From positions 176,437 to 240,436 of the forward strand of contig NZ_VITY01000015.1 in NCBI RefSeq assembly GCF_007993935.1: a DNA stretch of 64,000 nt, in the 5' to 3' direction. This document shows positions 29,007 to 36,278 of this stretch, in pieces. The translations under genes and the position numbers were made by a program. Source of the stretch: Bradyrhizobium macuxiense. Its GTDB lineage: Bacteria; Pseudomonadota; Alphaproteobacteria; Rhizobiales; Xanthobacteraceae. How positions within the stretch are numbered: position 1 is the first letter of the stretch; every line of letters starts with the position of its first letter. The notes under the pieces are model-generated. The model had not been told where the DNA came from. It did no database searches and saw only the letters and a list, made by a program, of their open reading frames with translations.

Positions 29007-29801
29007 ATGAAGATCGACCTTTCCGGAAAGACCGCGCTGGTGACCGGCTCGACCGCGGGTATCGGTAACGCCATCGCCAAGGGCCTGGCCGGGACCGGCG
29101 CCGATGTCGTCATCAACGGCCGCAGCCAGGCCAAGGTCGATGCAGCGGTCGTCGCGATCGCGCAGGCGGTATCCGGCGCAAAGGTGCGCGGCATAGCCGC
29201 CGACGTCTCGACCGCGGCCGGCTGCAAGGCACTGCTCGCGGCGCTGCCCGAGGTCGACATCCTCGTCAACAATGCCGGCATCTTCGAGCCGAAGGGCTTC
29301 TTCGACATTCCGGACGAGGACTGGAGCCGCTTCTTCGAGGTCAACGTGATGTCGGGCGTACGGCTGTCGCGCGGCTACATGCAGGGCATGCTGAAGCGCA
29401 ACTGGGGCCGCATCGTCTTCATCTCATCCGAGTCGGGGCTCAACATTCCGACCGAAATGATCCATTACGGCATGACCAAGACCGCGCAGCTTGCGGTCGC
29501 GCGCGGGCTCGCGGAGCTGACCAAGGGCACCGCCGTGACCGTCAACTCCGTGCTGCCCGGACCGACGATGTCCGAAGGCGTCGAGACCTTCGTCAAGGAT
29601 CTCGCCAAGCAGAACGGCCAGTCGGTCGAGGAGGCGGCCACCAACTTCGTCAAGCAGCACCGGCCGACCTCGCTGCTGCAACGGTTTGCCAGCACCGAGG
29701 AGATCGCCAACCTTGTGGTCTACGCCTGCTCGAAGCAGGCCTCAGCAACCAACGGCGCCGCGCTGCGCGTCGAGGGCGGCATCGTCAATACCATCGCGTG
29801 A
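29007..29801 (+). CDS. SDR family NAD(P)-dependent oxidoreductase
   Basis: The protein has 264 residues, standard for classical short-chain dehydrogenases. TGSTAGIGNAIAKGL near residue 12 is the cofactor glycine motif, LVNNAGIF near residue 88 the structural NNAG motif, and a Ser followed by YGMTK near residue 155 the catalytic Ser-Tyr-Lys set. The enzyme probably reduces or oxidises a carbonyl or hydroxyl group in the cytosol; substrate unknown. AGGAGA lies just upstream of the start. It is followed after 6 nt by a DUF1330 gene, so the two are probably co-transcribed. Confidence 0.92.
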   Translation: MKIDLSGKTALVTGSTAGIGNAIAKGLAGTGADVVINGRSQAKVDAAVVAIAQAVSGAKVRGIAADVSTAAGCKALLAALPEVDILVNNAGIFEPKGFFDIPDEDWSRFFEVNVMSGVRLSRGYMQGMLKRNWGRIVFISSESGLNIPTEMIHYGMTKTAQLAVARGLAELTKGTAVTVNSVLPGPTMSEGVETFVKDLAKQNGQSVEEAATNFVKQHRPTSLLQRFASTEEIANLVVYACSKQASATNGAALRVEGGIVNTIA

Positions 29802-29807
29802 GGGTGC

Positions 29808-30104
29808 ATGGCGGCCTATGTGATTTCAGAGGTCGAGATGCGGGACGCTGCGGCATTCGAGGCCTATCGCGCGCTGGCGGCGAAAACCATCGAACAGTAT
29901 GGCGGTCGCTACATCGTGCGCGGCGGCGCGGCCGAAGTGGTGGAGGGTGGTCCGGCGCCGAACGCCATCGTCATCGTCGAATTTCCGACCATGGCGCGTT
30001 TGCGCGAATGGTACGCGTCACCGGAATACGCCGAAGCGCTGAAGCATCGCGCAACCGCGCTGGAACGACGGCTGCTGTTCGTCGACGGTGTGCCGCCGAT
30101 CTAG
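29808..30104 (+). CDS. DUF1330 family protein (dimeric alpha-beta barrel)
   Basis: The protein has 98 residues. AAYVISEVEMRDAAAFEAYR at the start and the REWYASPEYAEALKHR block are the hallmarks of DUF1330, a small ferredoxin-like alpha-beta fold. Members are cytosolic and their function is unsettled. The start lies 6 nt after the SDR stop with GAGGG in the overlap region. It is convergent with the next gene, with only 4 nt between the stops. Confidence 0.88.
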   Translation: MAAYVISEVEMRDAAAFEAYRALAAKTIEQYGGRYIVRGGAAEVVEGGPAPNAIVIVEFPTMARLREWYASPEYAEALKHRATALERRLLFVDGVPPI

Positions 30105-30108
30105 CAGG

Positions 30109-31236
30109 CTATCCTTTGGCCCCGTCGAGAAACTCGCTGAACCCTGCGGGACGGTAGGGGCCGAAGCATATCTGCTCCAGCACGCCAATTCCGGTCCGGT
30201 CGCTTTGGCGAGCGCGCACCACCTGTTGCACATGCACGTTCTCGCGGGCGAGCGGGTCGAGCGTCGCAGGATCGAACGACTCGCCGCCGATCTCGAGCTC
30301 GCCCTTCCACATGCCCTGGCCCCATTGCGGATGACCGTAGCCGAGGCCCTTCATCTGGAATTTGAGGATCGGATCGAGCGCGATGGTCGTGGTGTGACCG
30401 TCGATGTCGACGAGGTCGATCTCGGCCGACTGCGCCAGCCGCGTGTTCGGCACGTATTTGACGCGATGCCGCGCGGTCGCCATGCGGCGGTCCAGCCCGT
30501 CGACGACGCCGGGGATATCGGCCTCGCTGCGGTACAGCGGCGCGGTGATGCCCTCGCGGACCAGCGCCTCGCCCTGCGTCCCGTCGAAGAAGATCGCGTG
30601 CGAGATGTGATCGTCCCAGACCAGCGGGGCCCATAGGAAAAACACGCTCGGCGGCGGCATCGGCGCGCCGCCGACATCGCGCTCGCCGACATTGCGTACG
30701 CCCCAGGAGCGATCCTTGGTGCCGTAGCAGGTGCGATCGTCGACCTTGATCTCGCCGTCGGGGTGGCTGATGACGCCGCTCCAGCGGCCGAACTGGTCGA
30801 ACCGGGTCGCGTCCATCGCGCGGCGGTCGCCCGACCAGAGCGTCTGGCGCGCTTCCTGGATCGCGGCCGTGCGTGCCGAGAAGGTCAGGTCGCAGGAAAG
30901 GCCGGTCGCATTGTCGTCGAGCACCACCCGGGTCCGCAGCATCGGCTCGATGACCTCGAGCCTGAACGGGCCGACCTGCATCTCGGTGCGCTCGAGCGGC
31001 GCGCGCCGCGACCCGTAGAAGCAGTGCTGCCGTCCGCCGCGCTCCACCACGCTGAAGGCGCAGTCGAGGATCTTGCGGTGCGGGTAGATCGCAATGCCGA
31101 TGCCGAAATAATACGCGCCGTCGGCGGTATAGCCGTTGAACCAGGTGCGGTCATAGACATTGCGGTCGCTGGTTGAGGGAACCGCGATCGGCTCGGGCGT
31201 CTGGTGGATGGGGAAGTCGTCAAGTTTGTTGAGCAC
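30109..31236 (-). CDS. Uncharacterised protein (possible DUF7064/DUF7065-type)
   Basis: The protein has 375 residues with no signal peptide or membrane segment. It is rich in beta-strand-like segments with many Trp, Tyr and Gly (WFNGYTADGAYYFGIGIAIY; TCYGTKDRSWGVRNVG), suggesting a beta-barrel or lipocalin-like fold. I tentatively place it with proteins annotated DUF7064/7065, which occur next to APH-like kinases and acyl-CoA or steroid-type catabolic genes, from memory only. The APH-like gene lies 35 nt upstream on the same strand, so the two are likely co-transcribed. No catalytic motif could be assigned. Confidence 0.6.
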   Translation of the reverse strand: MLNKLDDFPIHQTPEPIAVPSTSDRNVYDRTWFNGYTADGAYYFGIGIAIYPHRKILDCAFSVVERGGRQHCFYGSRRAPLERTEMQVGPFRLEVIEPMLRTRVVLDDNATGLSCDLTFSARTAAIQEARQTLWSGDRRAMDATRFDQFGRWSGVISHPDGEIKVDDRTCYGTKDRSWGVRNVGERDVGGAPMPPPSVFFLWAPLVWDDHISHAIFFDGTQGEALVREGITAPLYRSEADIPGVVDGLDRRMATARHRVKYVPNTRLAQSAEIDLVDIDGHTTTIALDPILKFQMKGLGYGHPQWGQGMWKGELEIGGESFDPATLDPLARENVHVQQVVRARQSDRTGIGVLEQICFGPYRPAGFSEFLDGAKG

Positions 31237-31271
31237 GCCGATCCCTTTCGATCACTTCGTTCGAAAACGCC

Positions 31272-32351
31272 TCAGTCCTGCCAGTATGCAAAACTGTCGT
31301 GATCCAGGGCTTGCGCGCAGGCGCCGCGGGTCATTTTCAGGAACAGCGCATCGCCGCGCTCGGAGCGCTGCACGCTGAGCGCGGAGACCACGCCCATCAT
31401 GATGCCATGCAGGGTGTAGCGGCGGTAATCCCGCCAGCAATCATCCCAGCCATAGTCCCGCACGCCGCGGCGGATCAGCTCCGAATGATAGAAACGCACC
31501 AGATCAATTTCATGTAATCGCCGCTCGGACGGGTCGATGCCGGCCGACAGGAAATAGGCGACGTCGACGATCCCTGGCCCCACCGTCAGCGTCTGCCAGT
31601 CCAGCGTCGCCATCGGATGGCTGTTGCCGCGGACCTCGAACAGCATGTTGTCGAGCCGGAAGTCCGCATGCTGCAATGTTCTCGGCGTCGATCGATCGGA
31701 CTGGTAGCGCGGGATCGCGTCCGGAAGCCGGTCGATCAGATCAAGGAATTCCGGCTCGATCACGCCGCGATAGCGATCCTTGTATTGACCGATAATGGCG
31801 GGCAGCAGCGCGCGAAGGTCTCTGCGCCGGCTGGCGGCAACCACGAAGCATTGCACCGTGTCGAGCGTCGGATCGTTCCATCGCGGCGCATGCAGCGCGG
31901 CGGCCTCGGTCAGCGCCGTTAGGCAATCGGCGATCGCGCATCCGGCGAGCTGGTCGCCCGGTCGCGCGGGCGCCAGATCTTCCAGGATCAACGTGAAGTC
32001 GTCGGTGGCCGGATCGATCTCGGCGAGGATCGGCCGCGGGGTGTGAATGGCGACGGTCGCCGCCAGCTCGCGATAGAATGCGACCTCGCGGACGTAAAGC
32101 GTATGCGCGGAACCGGAGCGGCGGCTGTCGGGATCTGCGGCCGGGAATTTGCCGACGACGCTCGCGGGCGCGCGCGGCTCGTTGCCGTCATAGCTCAGAT
32201 GAAACCGATAGCTGTCGCCGACGAGGCCGTTGCCGACCGGCTGGCAGGCGAGATCGATGACCCTGATCTGGTCGATCACGCCGGCTTCGCGCAATGCCCG
32301 CGTCATCCACTCCGGATCGATCCGCGACGGATCGGCCGTGAGCAAACTCAT
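31272..32351 (-). CDS. Phosphotransferase family protein (aminoglycoside phosphotransferase fold)
   Basis: The protein has 359 residues. LQHADFRLDNMLFEV near residue 225 is the catalytic loop of APH/choline kinase-like enzymes (H-x-D then N), and ATLDWQTLTVG about 20 residues later is the metal-binding DxD/DFG equivalent. A lysine in ASVVGKFPA near residue 69 fits the nucleotide-binding lysine. The fold phosphorylates hydroxyl groups of small molecules; the true substrate is unknown and antibiotic resistance should not be assumed. ATG 32351 is followed by MSLLTADPSRIDPEW. It heads a probable two-gene unit with the DUF gene downstream. Confidence 0.85.
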   Translation of the reverse strand: MSLLTADPSRIDPEWMTRALREAGVIDQIRVIDLACQPVGNGLVGDSYRFHLSYDGNEPRAPASVVGKFPAADPDSRRSGSAHTLYVREVAFYRELAATVAIHTPRPILAEIDPATDDFTLILEDLAPARPGDQLAGCAIADCLTALTEAAALHAPRWNDPTLDTVQCFVVAASRRRDLRALLPAIIGQYKDRYRGVIEPEFLDLIDRLPDAIPRYQSDRSTPRTLQHADFRLDNMLFEVRGNSHPMATLDWQTLTVGPGIVDVAYFLSAGIDPSERRLHEIDLVRFYHSELIRRGVRDYGWDDCWRDYRRYTLHGIMMGVVSALSVQRSERGDALFLKMTRGACAQALDHDSFAYWQD

Positions 32352-32461
32352 CGGTTTCCTCCCATCCCCTTGTATCCCCTTGGGGCGTCACCACCGCTCG
32401 GCCGCGTCATGCGCGGCCCGATTGAGGACGGAGTGATCGTTGCGCAAATCATACAGGCGAT

Positions 32462-32483
32462 CGTGGCTTTGGCAAAAGCCACG
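32462..32483. other. Perfect hairpin in the gap upstream of the kinase gene
   Basis: CGTGGCTTT (32462-32470) and AAAGCCACG (32475-32483) form a 9-bp perfect stem with a 4-nt loop. It sits in the 372-nt gap between the kinase and the oxidoreductase, both on the minus strand. No T tract follows on either strand. Confidence 0.5.
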
Positions 32484-32514
32484 CGTCGGCCTGTGGGGAT
32501 ATCTCGGGAGGTGC

Positions 32515-32528
32515 GTAGGGCGGGTTAG
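32515..32528 (+). repeat. Half-copy of the GTAGGGYGGGTTAG repeat
   Basis: GTAGGGCGGGTTAG matches one arm of the element at 62844-62928 with one difference. A degenerate counterpart (CAACCTACCTAC) lies near 32700, so an older copy may have been interrupted by the repeat at 32584-32672. Confidence 0.45.
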
Positions 32529-32583
32529 CTGCTCTTACTACCTTGGAGCTGCTTGCCACGGATCCTGCGGCGAGCGAGTTCGA

Positions 32584-32672
32584 CCGTCATTGCGAGGAGC
32601 GATAGCGACGAAGCAATCCATCCAACCGCGTTTGCGGGCAGATGGATTGCTTCGCTTCGCTCGCAATGACGG
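32584..32672. repeat. CCGTCATTGCGAG...CTCGCAATGACGG palindromic repeat
   Basis: An 89-bp element whose ends are perfect 13-bp inverted repeats (32584-32596 and 32660-32672). The arms continue as GAAGCAATCCATC and GATGGATTGCTTCG. I recognise this sequence type from memory as an abundant intergenic repeat in Bradyrhizobium genomes; the statement on abundance is not verified here. It lies between two minus-strand genes. Confidence 0.85.
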
Positions 32673-32723
32673 CGGGGGCAGAACCGCGACGCGGTAAGCT
32701 CAACCTACCTACGGATCGGAGGG

Positions 32724-33737
32724 CTACCAGCCCTCCAGCACGATCTTGCCGCGCGACTTGCCGCTTTCGAGGAGGGCGTGGGCGCGCTTGAGGTTGGCGG
32801 CGTTGATGGTGCCGAAGGTCTGGTCGAGCGTGGTGCGCAGCACACCCTTGTCGATCAGGTCGGCGACGTCGTTGAGCAGATGATGCTGCGCGATCATGTC
32901 GGGCGTCTGGAACGAGGAGCGGGTGAACATCGACTCCCAGTGGATCGACACCGCTTTGCCCTTGAAGGCGGCAACGTTGAATTCGGCGGGATCGTCGATC
33001 AGGCCGAACTTGCCTTGCGGTGCGATGAAGTCGGCGATCGACTTGTAGTGCTGGTCGGTGAAGGTGAGGCTGGCGACGAGGCCGACCGGCGGCAGCTTCA
33101 ACTTCTCGATCTGCTCCTTCATCGGCTGCGAGTGATCGATCACGGCGTGCGCGCCGAGATCGCGGCACCACTTCGCCGACTCCGGCCGCGTCGCGGTCGC
33201 AACCACGGTCAGCCCGGTGAGGCGGCGCGCCAGCTGGATCAGGATCGAGCCGACGCCGCCGGCGCCGCCGGTGATCAAGAGCGTGCGCGGATCGAGGCTC
33301 TTGCCCGGCACCGCACCGAGCCGGTCGAACAGCAGCTCCCATGCGGTGATCGAGGTCAGGGGCAGGGCGGCGGCCTGCGCGAAAGACAGCGATGCCGGCT
33401 TGTTGCCGACGATGCGCTCGTCGACCAGATGAAATTCCGAGTTGGTACCCTGGCGCAGGATCGAGCCCGCGTAGAACACCTCGTCGCCGGGCTTGAACAG
33501 CGACACGTCGGGCCCGACCGCGTCGACCACCCCGGCCGCATCGAAGCCGAGGATCTTGTAGCCGCCATCGGTCGGCGCCGCGCGCTTGCGCACCTTGTAG
33601 TCGACCGGGTTGGCCGAGATGGCCTTCACCGCGACGCGGATGTCGCGTCCCTTCGGCTCGGGCTTGGCGATCTCGAAATCGACGAGCGAATCCGCCGCCT
33701 CGATCGGCAGCGACTTTTGGTATCCGACGGCCTTCAT
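32724..33737 (-). CDS. Zinc-type alcohol dehydrogenase-like / quinone oxidoreductase, MDR superfamily
   Basis: The protein has 337 residues from ATG 33737 (MKAVGYQKSLPIEAAD), chosen because AGGGAGA lies upstream; the frame is open to 33926 but that stretch overlaps the HxlR gene. The cofactor motif LLITGGAGGVGSILIQLARR near residue 158 and the N-terminal AGVVDAVGPDVSLFKPGDEV identify a medium-chain dehydrogenase/reductase. The cysteine-rich structural zinc loop and catalytic zinc ligands are missing, so it is a zinc-free NADPH:quinone-type reductase. It is divergent from an HxlR regulator across a 118-nt region with a clear inverted repeat, a layout typical of electrophile- or aldehyde-responsive units. 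Confidence 0.9.
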   Translation of the reverse strand: MKAVGYQKSLPIEAADSLVDFEIAKPEPKGRDIRVAVKAISANPVDYKVRKRAAPTDGGYKILGFDAAGVVDAVGPDVSLFKPGDEVFYAGSILRQGTNSEFHLVDERIVGNKPASLSFAQAAALPLTSITAWELLFDRLGAVPGKSLDPRTLLITGGAGGVGSILIQLARRLTGLTVVATATRPESAKWCRDLGAHAVIDHSQPMKEQIEKLKLPPVGLVASLTFTDQHYKSIADFIAPQGKFGLIDDPAEFNVAAFKGKAVSIHWESMFTRSSFQTPDMIAQHHLLNDVADLIDKGVLRTTLDQTFGTINAANLKRAHALLESGKSRGKIVLEGW

Positions 33738-33810
33738 GCCTGGTCTCCCTGGTGGGCGATTGCCTGCCGTCTTACCTGTCGCGCTGGCGTCCTTTTGGCA
33801 AGTACTGTAA

Positions 33811-33833
33811 AAACAGGGAACTAGTCCCTGTTT
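33811..33833. promoter_or_regulatory. Inverted-repeat operator between the oxidoreductase and hxlR genes
   Basis: AAACAGGGA (33811-33819) and TCCCTGTTT (33825-33833) are perfect 9-bp arms around a 5-nt spacer. A -10-like TATACT (33835-33840) directly follows on the plus strand. The position, centred in a short divergent region, suits binding by the HxlR protein to control both genes. Confidence 0.7.
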
Positions 33834-33855
33834 GTATACTATTGGGAAATTACCG

Positions 33856-34233
33856 ATGAAACGGAAGAATTTCGCCCGCCGGCCGGGCTGCGCGGTCGAG
33901 GCCGCGCTCGACCTGATCGACGGCAAATGGAAGGGCGTGATCCTGTATCATTTGCAGGCCGGCACCCAGCGCTTCGGCGAGCTGCGGCGGCGGATGCCCG
34001 GCATCACCCAGCGCATGCTGACCAAGCAGCTGCGGGCGCTCGAGGACGATGGTCTCGTGATCCGCAAGGTCTATGCCGAAGTGCCGCCGCGGGTCGAATA
34101 CACGCTGTCCGAACTCGGCGAGAGCCTGCGTCCGGTGATCGATATTCTGAAGGCCTGGGGCGAGGGCCACCAGGAGCGGCTGTCCTGCGCACCGGCGCCG
34201 GAAGTCGTTGTGAAGAAGAAGCGCGCGGCGTGA
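33856..34233 (+). CDS. HxlR family transcriptional regulator
   Basis: The protein has 125 residues from ATG 33856 (MKRKNFARRPGC); an in-frame upstream start at 33832 falls inside the operator and is less likely. RRPGCAVEAALDLIDGKWKG is the HxlR signature, with the conserved cysteine that senses electrophiles or oxidants in some members (YodB, QorR). A winged helix-turn-helix follows (MPGITQRMLTKQLRALEDDG). The divergent partner is a quinone oxidoreductase-like gene, as in the qorR/qor pairs of other bacteria, so autoregulation and control of that gene are likely. Confidence 0.92.
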   Translation: MKRKNFARRPGCAVEAALDLIDGKWKGVILYHLQAGTQRFGELRRRMPGITQRMLTKQLRALEDDGLVIRKVYAEVPPRVEYTLSELGESLRPVIDILKAWGEGHQERLSCAPAPEVVVKKKRAA

Positions 34234-34249
34234 TGGGCGTTCGCGCTTC

Positions 34250-34380
34250 ACCTCTCCCGGAGGGAGAGGTCGGATCGCATCGCAAGATGCGAGCCGGGTG
34301 AGGGATTACACTCCATCGAGGGAGCGGCACCCCTCACCCGAATTGCTTCGCAATTCGACCTCTCCCCATAGGGGAGAGGT
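34250..34380. repeat. Composite repeat with ACCTCTCCC/GGGAGAGGT arms
   Basis: Short hairpins at both ends (ACCTCTCCC near 34250 with GGGAGAGGT at 34262-34270; CCTCTCCCC near 34360 with GGGGAGAGGT at 34371-34380) flank a central inverted pair (GCCGGGTGAGGG and CCCCTCACCCG). It fills the space between the convergent hxlR and porin genes. The type is familiar to me as a common rhizobial intergenic repeat, from memory. Confidence 0.8.
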
Positions 34381-34388
34381 AAGTCGTC

Positions 34389-35987
34389 TCAGAACGCAAC
34401 CTGCGTGCGCAGCGCGACCGCGTCGAACTTCGAGCCGGCATCCGCGCTCGAGGTTGCCGAGGCCTGCTTGGCGACGTCGCCGTGCAGGTAGTTCAGCATG
34501 AAGCGGACGTTGTTGTTGACGTACCAGTTCAGCGCGGCGGTGTAGACGGTCTGCCGTCCACCCGCGACGCCGACCGCCTGGCCGACCTGGTCGTTGAGGT
34601 TCATCGTGCTGACGCGGCCGGCGATTTCCCAGGCGCCCCAGCCGCCGCCGGCGAGCGAGAACGGATCGTGCGGCTTGATACCGCCATAGGAGGCCGTTGC
34701 CGGGTTGTAGGCGTGGTTCTCGCCGGTCAGCACGTAGCCGACCTGCGCGTAGCCGCCGTCGAATTTCAGGCTCGGCGCGCCGAACGGCGGCAGCCCGGTA
34801 TTCGCGGAGCGGTCGACGTTGAACCAGTAGTATTCGCCCTGCGCGATGAACGGGCCGTAGGTCGCGGCCGCCTCGACGCCGTAGACCTGCGCGCCCGAGA
34901 CGTTGGCGATCGTGCCGGTCGAGATCAGCGTCGTCGGGTCGATGCGCAGCTCGGGCCGGTCGCTCAGCGTGAGCGTCTGTGCCTGCGTCAGCTGGTTGCG
35001 CGGCGGCTGCACCAGCCATTCCGCATCGGCGCCGATATGCACCGAGTAGTTCTTGCCGCTGATCGGATTGCCGGCGACGCGGACAACGCCGCCATACTGC
35101 TCGGAGGTGCCGGGCGGCGTGACCGAGGACGCGGAGTGGATCGCGCCTGTCGTCGGTCCGGTGACATAGCCGCCGATCCAGAACTGGTCGTTCCACCAGC
35201 GGGTGCCGGCGCCGGAGCGGAAGTCACCGGCCGCGATGTTCTGCGCGATGATGCCGACCGAGGCGCGCTCCATGAATAGGATGTCGTTGGAGCTGGTCGA
35301 TTCGTCCAGCGTCCACGGGATGTCCATGATGCCGCCTTCGATCGCCATCTTGCCGCCGAACGGCTTGAAGCCGGTGTAGCTCAGATAGGCATTCTCGACG
35401 CCGGAGGTGCCGCCGCCGGGCAGCGATCCCGGTGCTGCGCCGCCGAAGCCATCGGCCGAGCCGCCGAAGTCGTAGATCAGCGCGTAATTCCAGTCGCCGA
35501 AGAACTTGCCGACGATGCCGATGCGGGCCCGGCGCAGGTTCTCGCCGCTGTCGAGCTTCTGCGGCGAGGTGTTCGCGGTGTTCGGACGATAATCGTAGCC
35601 GCCGACATCCCAGTGCACGCGGCTCGTGATCGCGACGCAGTTCTGTTCGTCGGCGGTGCAGATCGTCGGCCGGTTATTCGGCATCGTCACCACGACGCCG
35701 GACGGTGCGACCGGGCCCTTCACCGGGATCGCAGCATTGGCGCTTGCGACGCGCGCTGCCTTGGCATCCGCCGCCTTCGCATTGGCGTTTGCGCTGGCTG
35801 CGGTCGCCGTATTGGCATTGGTCTGCTTCTGCAGCTTGTCGAGCTTCTGCTCGAGCATCCTCAGCTGCTGCTTCAGCAGCGCGATCTCCGCGTCGCTGCC
35901 GCTTCCGGCCGATTGCGCATAGGCCGGTGAGGCGGCGAGCGCCCCTGCAAGCCCGATGGCGATTGCACCAACTTTTGTCGCACCCAT
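34389..35987 (-). CDS. Outer-membrane porin, phosphate-selective porin O/P (OprP) type
   Basis: The protein has 532 residues from ATG 35987 (MGATKVGAIAIGLAGALAAS), with a signal peptide cut near AYA-QSAGSG and AGGGG upstream; the frame extends to 36026 without a ribosome site. A short coiled coil follows (EIALLKQQLRMLEQKLDKLQKQ), the usual trimerisation or peptidoglycan-proximal segment of OprO/P-like porins. The remainder has alternating strands with Asn/Gly turns, ending in a C-terminal phenylalanine (LRTQVAF), the sorting signal for the BAM complex. Transported solute (phosphate or another anion) is inferred from family only. No phosphate-box motif is obvious upstream. Confidence 0.88.
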   Translation of the reverse strand: MGATKVGAIAIGLAGALAASPAYAQSAGSGSDAEIALLKQQLRMLEQKLDKLQKQTNANTATAASANANAKAADAKAARVASANAAIPVKGPVAPSGVVVTMPNNRPTICTADEQNCVAITSRVHWDVGGYDYRPNTANTSPQKLDSGENLRRARIGIVGKFFGDWNYALIYDFGGSADGFGGAAPGSLPGGGTSGVENAYLSYTGFKPFGGKMAIEGGIMDIPWTLDESTSSNDILFMERASVGIIAQNIAAGDFRSGAGTRWWNDQFWIGGYVTGPTTGAIHSASSVTPPGTSEQYGGVVRVAGNPISGKNYSVHIGADAEWLVQPPRNQLTQAQTLTLSDRPELRIDPTTLISTGTIANVSGAQVYGVEAAATYGPFIAQGEYYWFNVDRSANTGLPPFGAPSLKFDGGYAQVGYVLTGENHAYNPATASYGGIKPHDPFSLAGGGWGAWEIAGRVSTMNLNDQVGQAVGVAGGRQTVYTAALNWYVNNNVRFMLNYLHGDVAKQASATSSADAGSKFDAVALRTQVAF

Positions 35988-36278
35988 TGTGCACCCCTGT
36001 TGTGTTTGAAGTCCCCACTCACTCACTGAGACGTCCTAGGAGTCGAACGTGACTGACGGACGACAGCGATTTCGAGCCTCGCAGTTCCGCTTGTTGTCCG
36101 CAGGCAACAAGCGGAGCGGCGCAGTGAGATGACAGCCATCATAGAAGCTTGGCGACGCGCTTCAACGCGGCGGCCAGGGGTTTTGCACCGGTCCGGCGGG
36201 GGGCCAGTTATCCGCCCCGGCGCCCTTCATTTGCCCGGCGAACACGCCTATATTCCGGCGTTTCCACGAGAGGTGAGA

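Noticed and set aside
31272..32351. Aminoglycoside resistance gene
   Set aside because: Only the APH fold is supported. The sequence does not resemble named resistance kinases, and context suggests metabolism.
36129..36278. Extended N-terminus of the Deg protease
   Set aside because: ATG 36279 has a strong ribosome site and is followed directly by the signal peptide.
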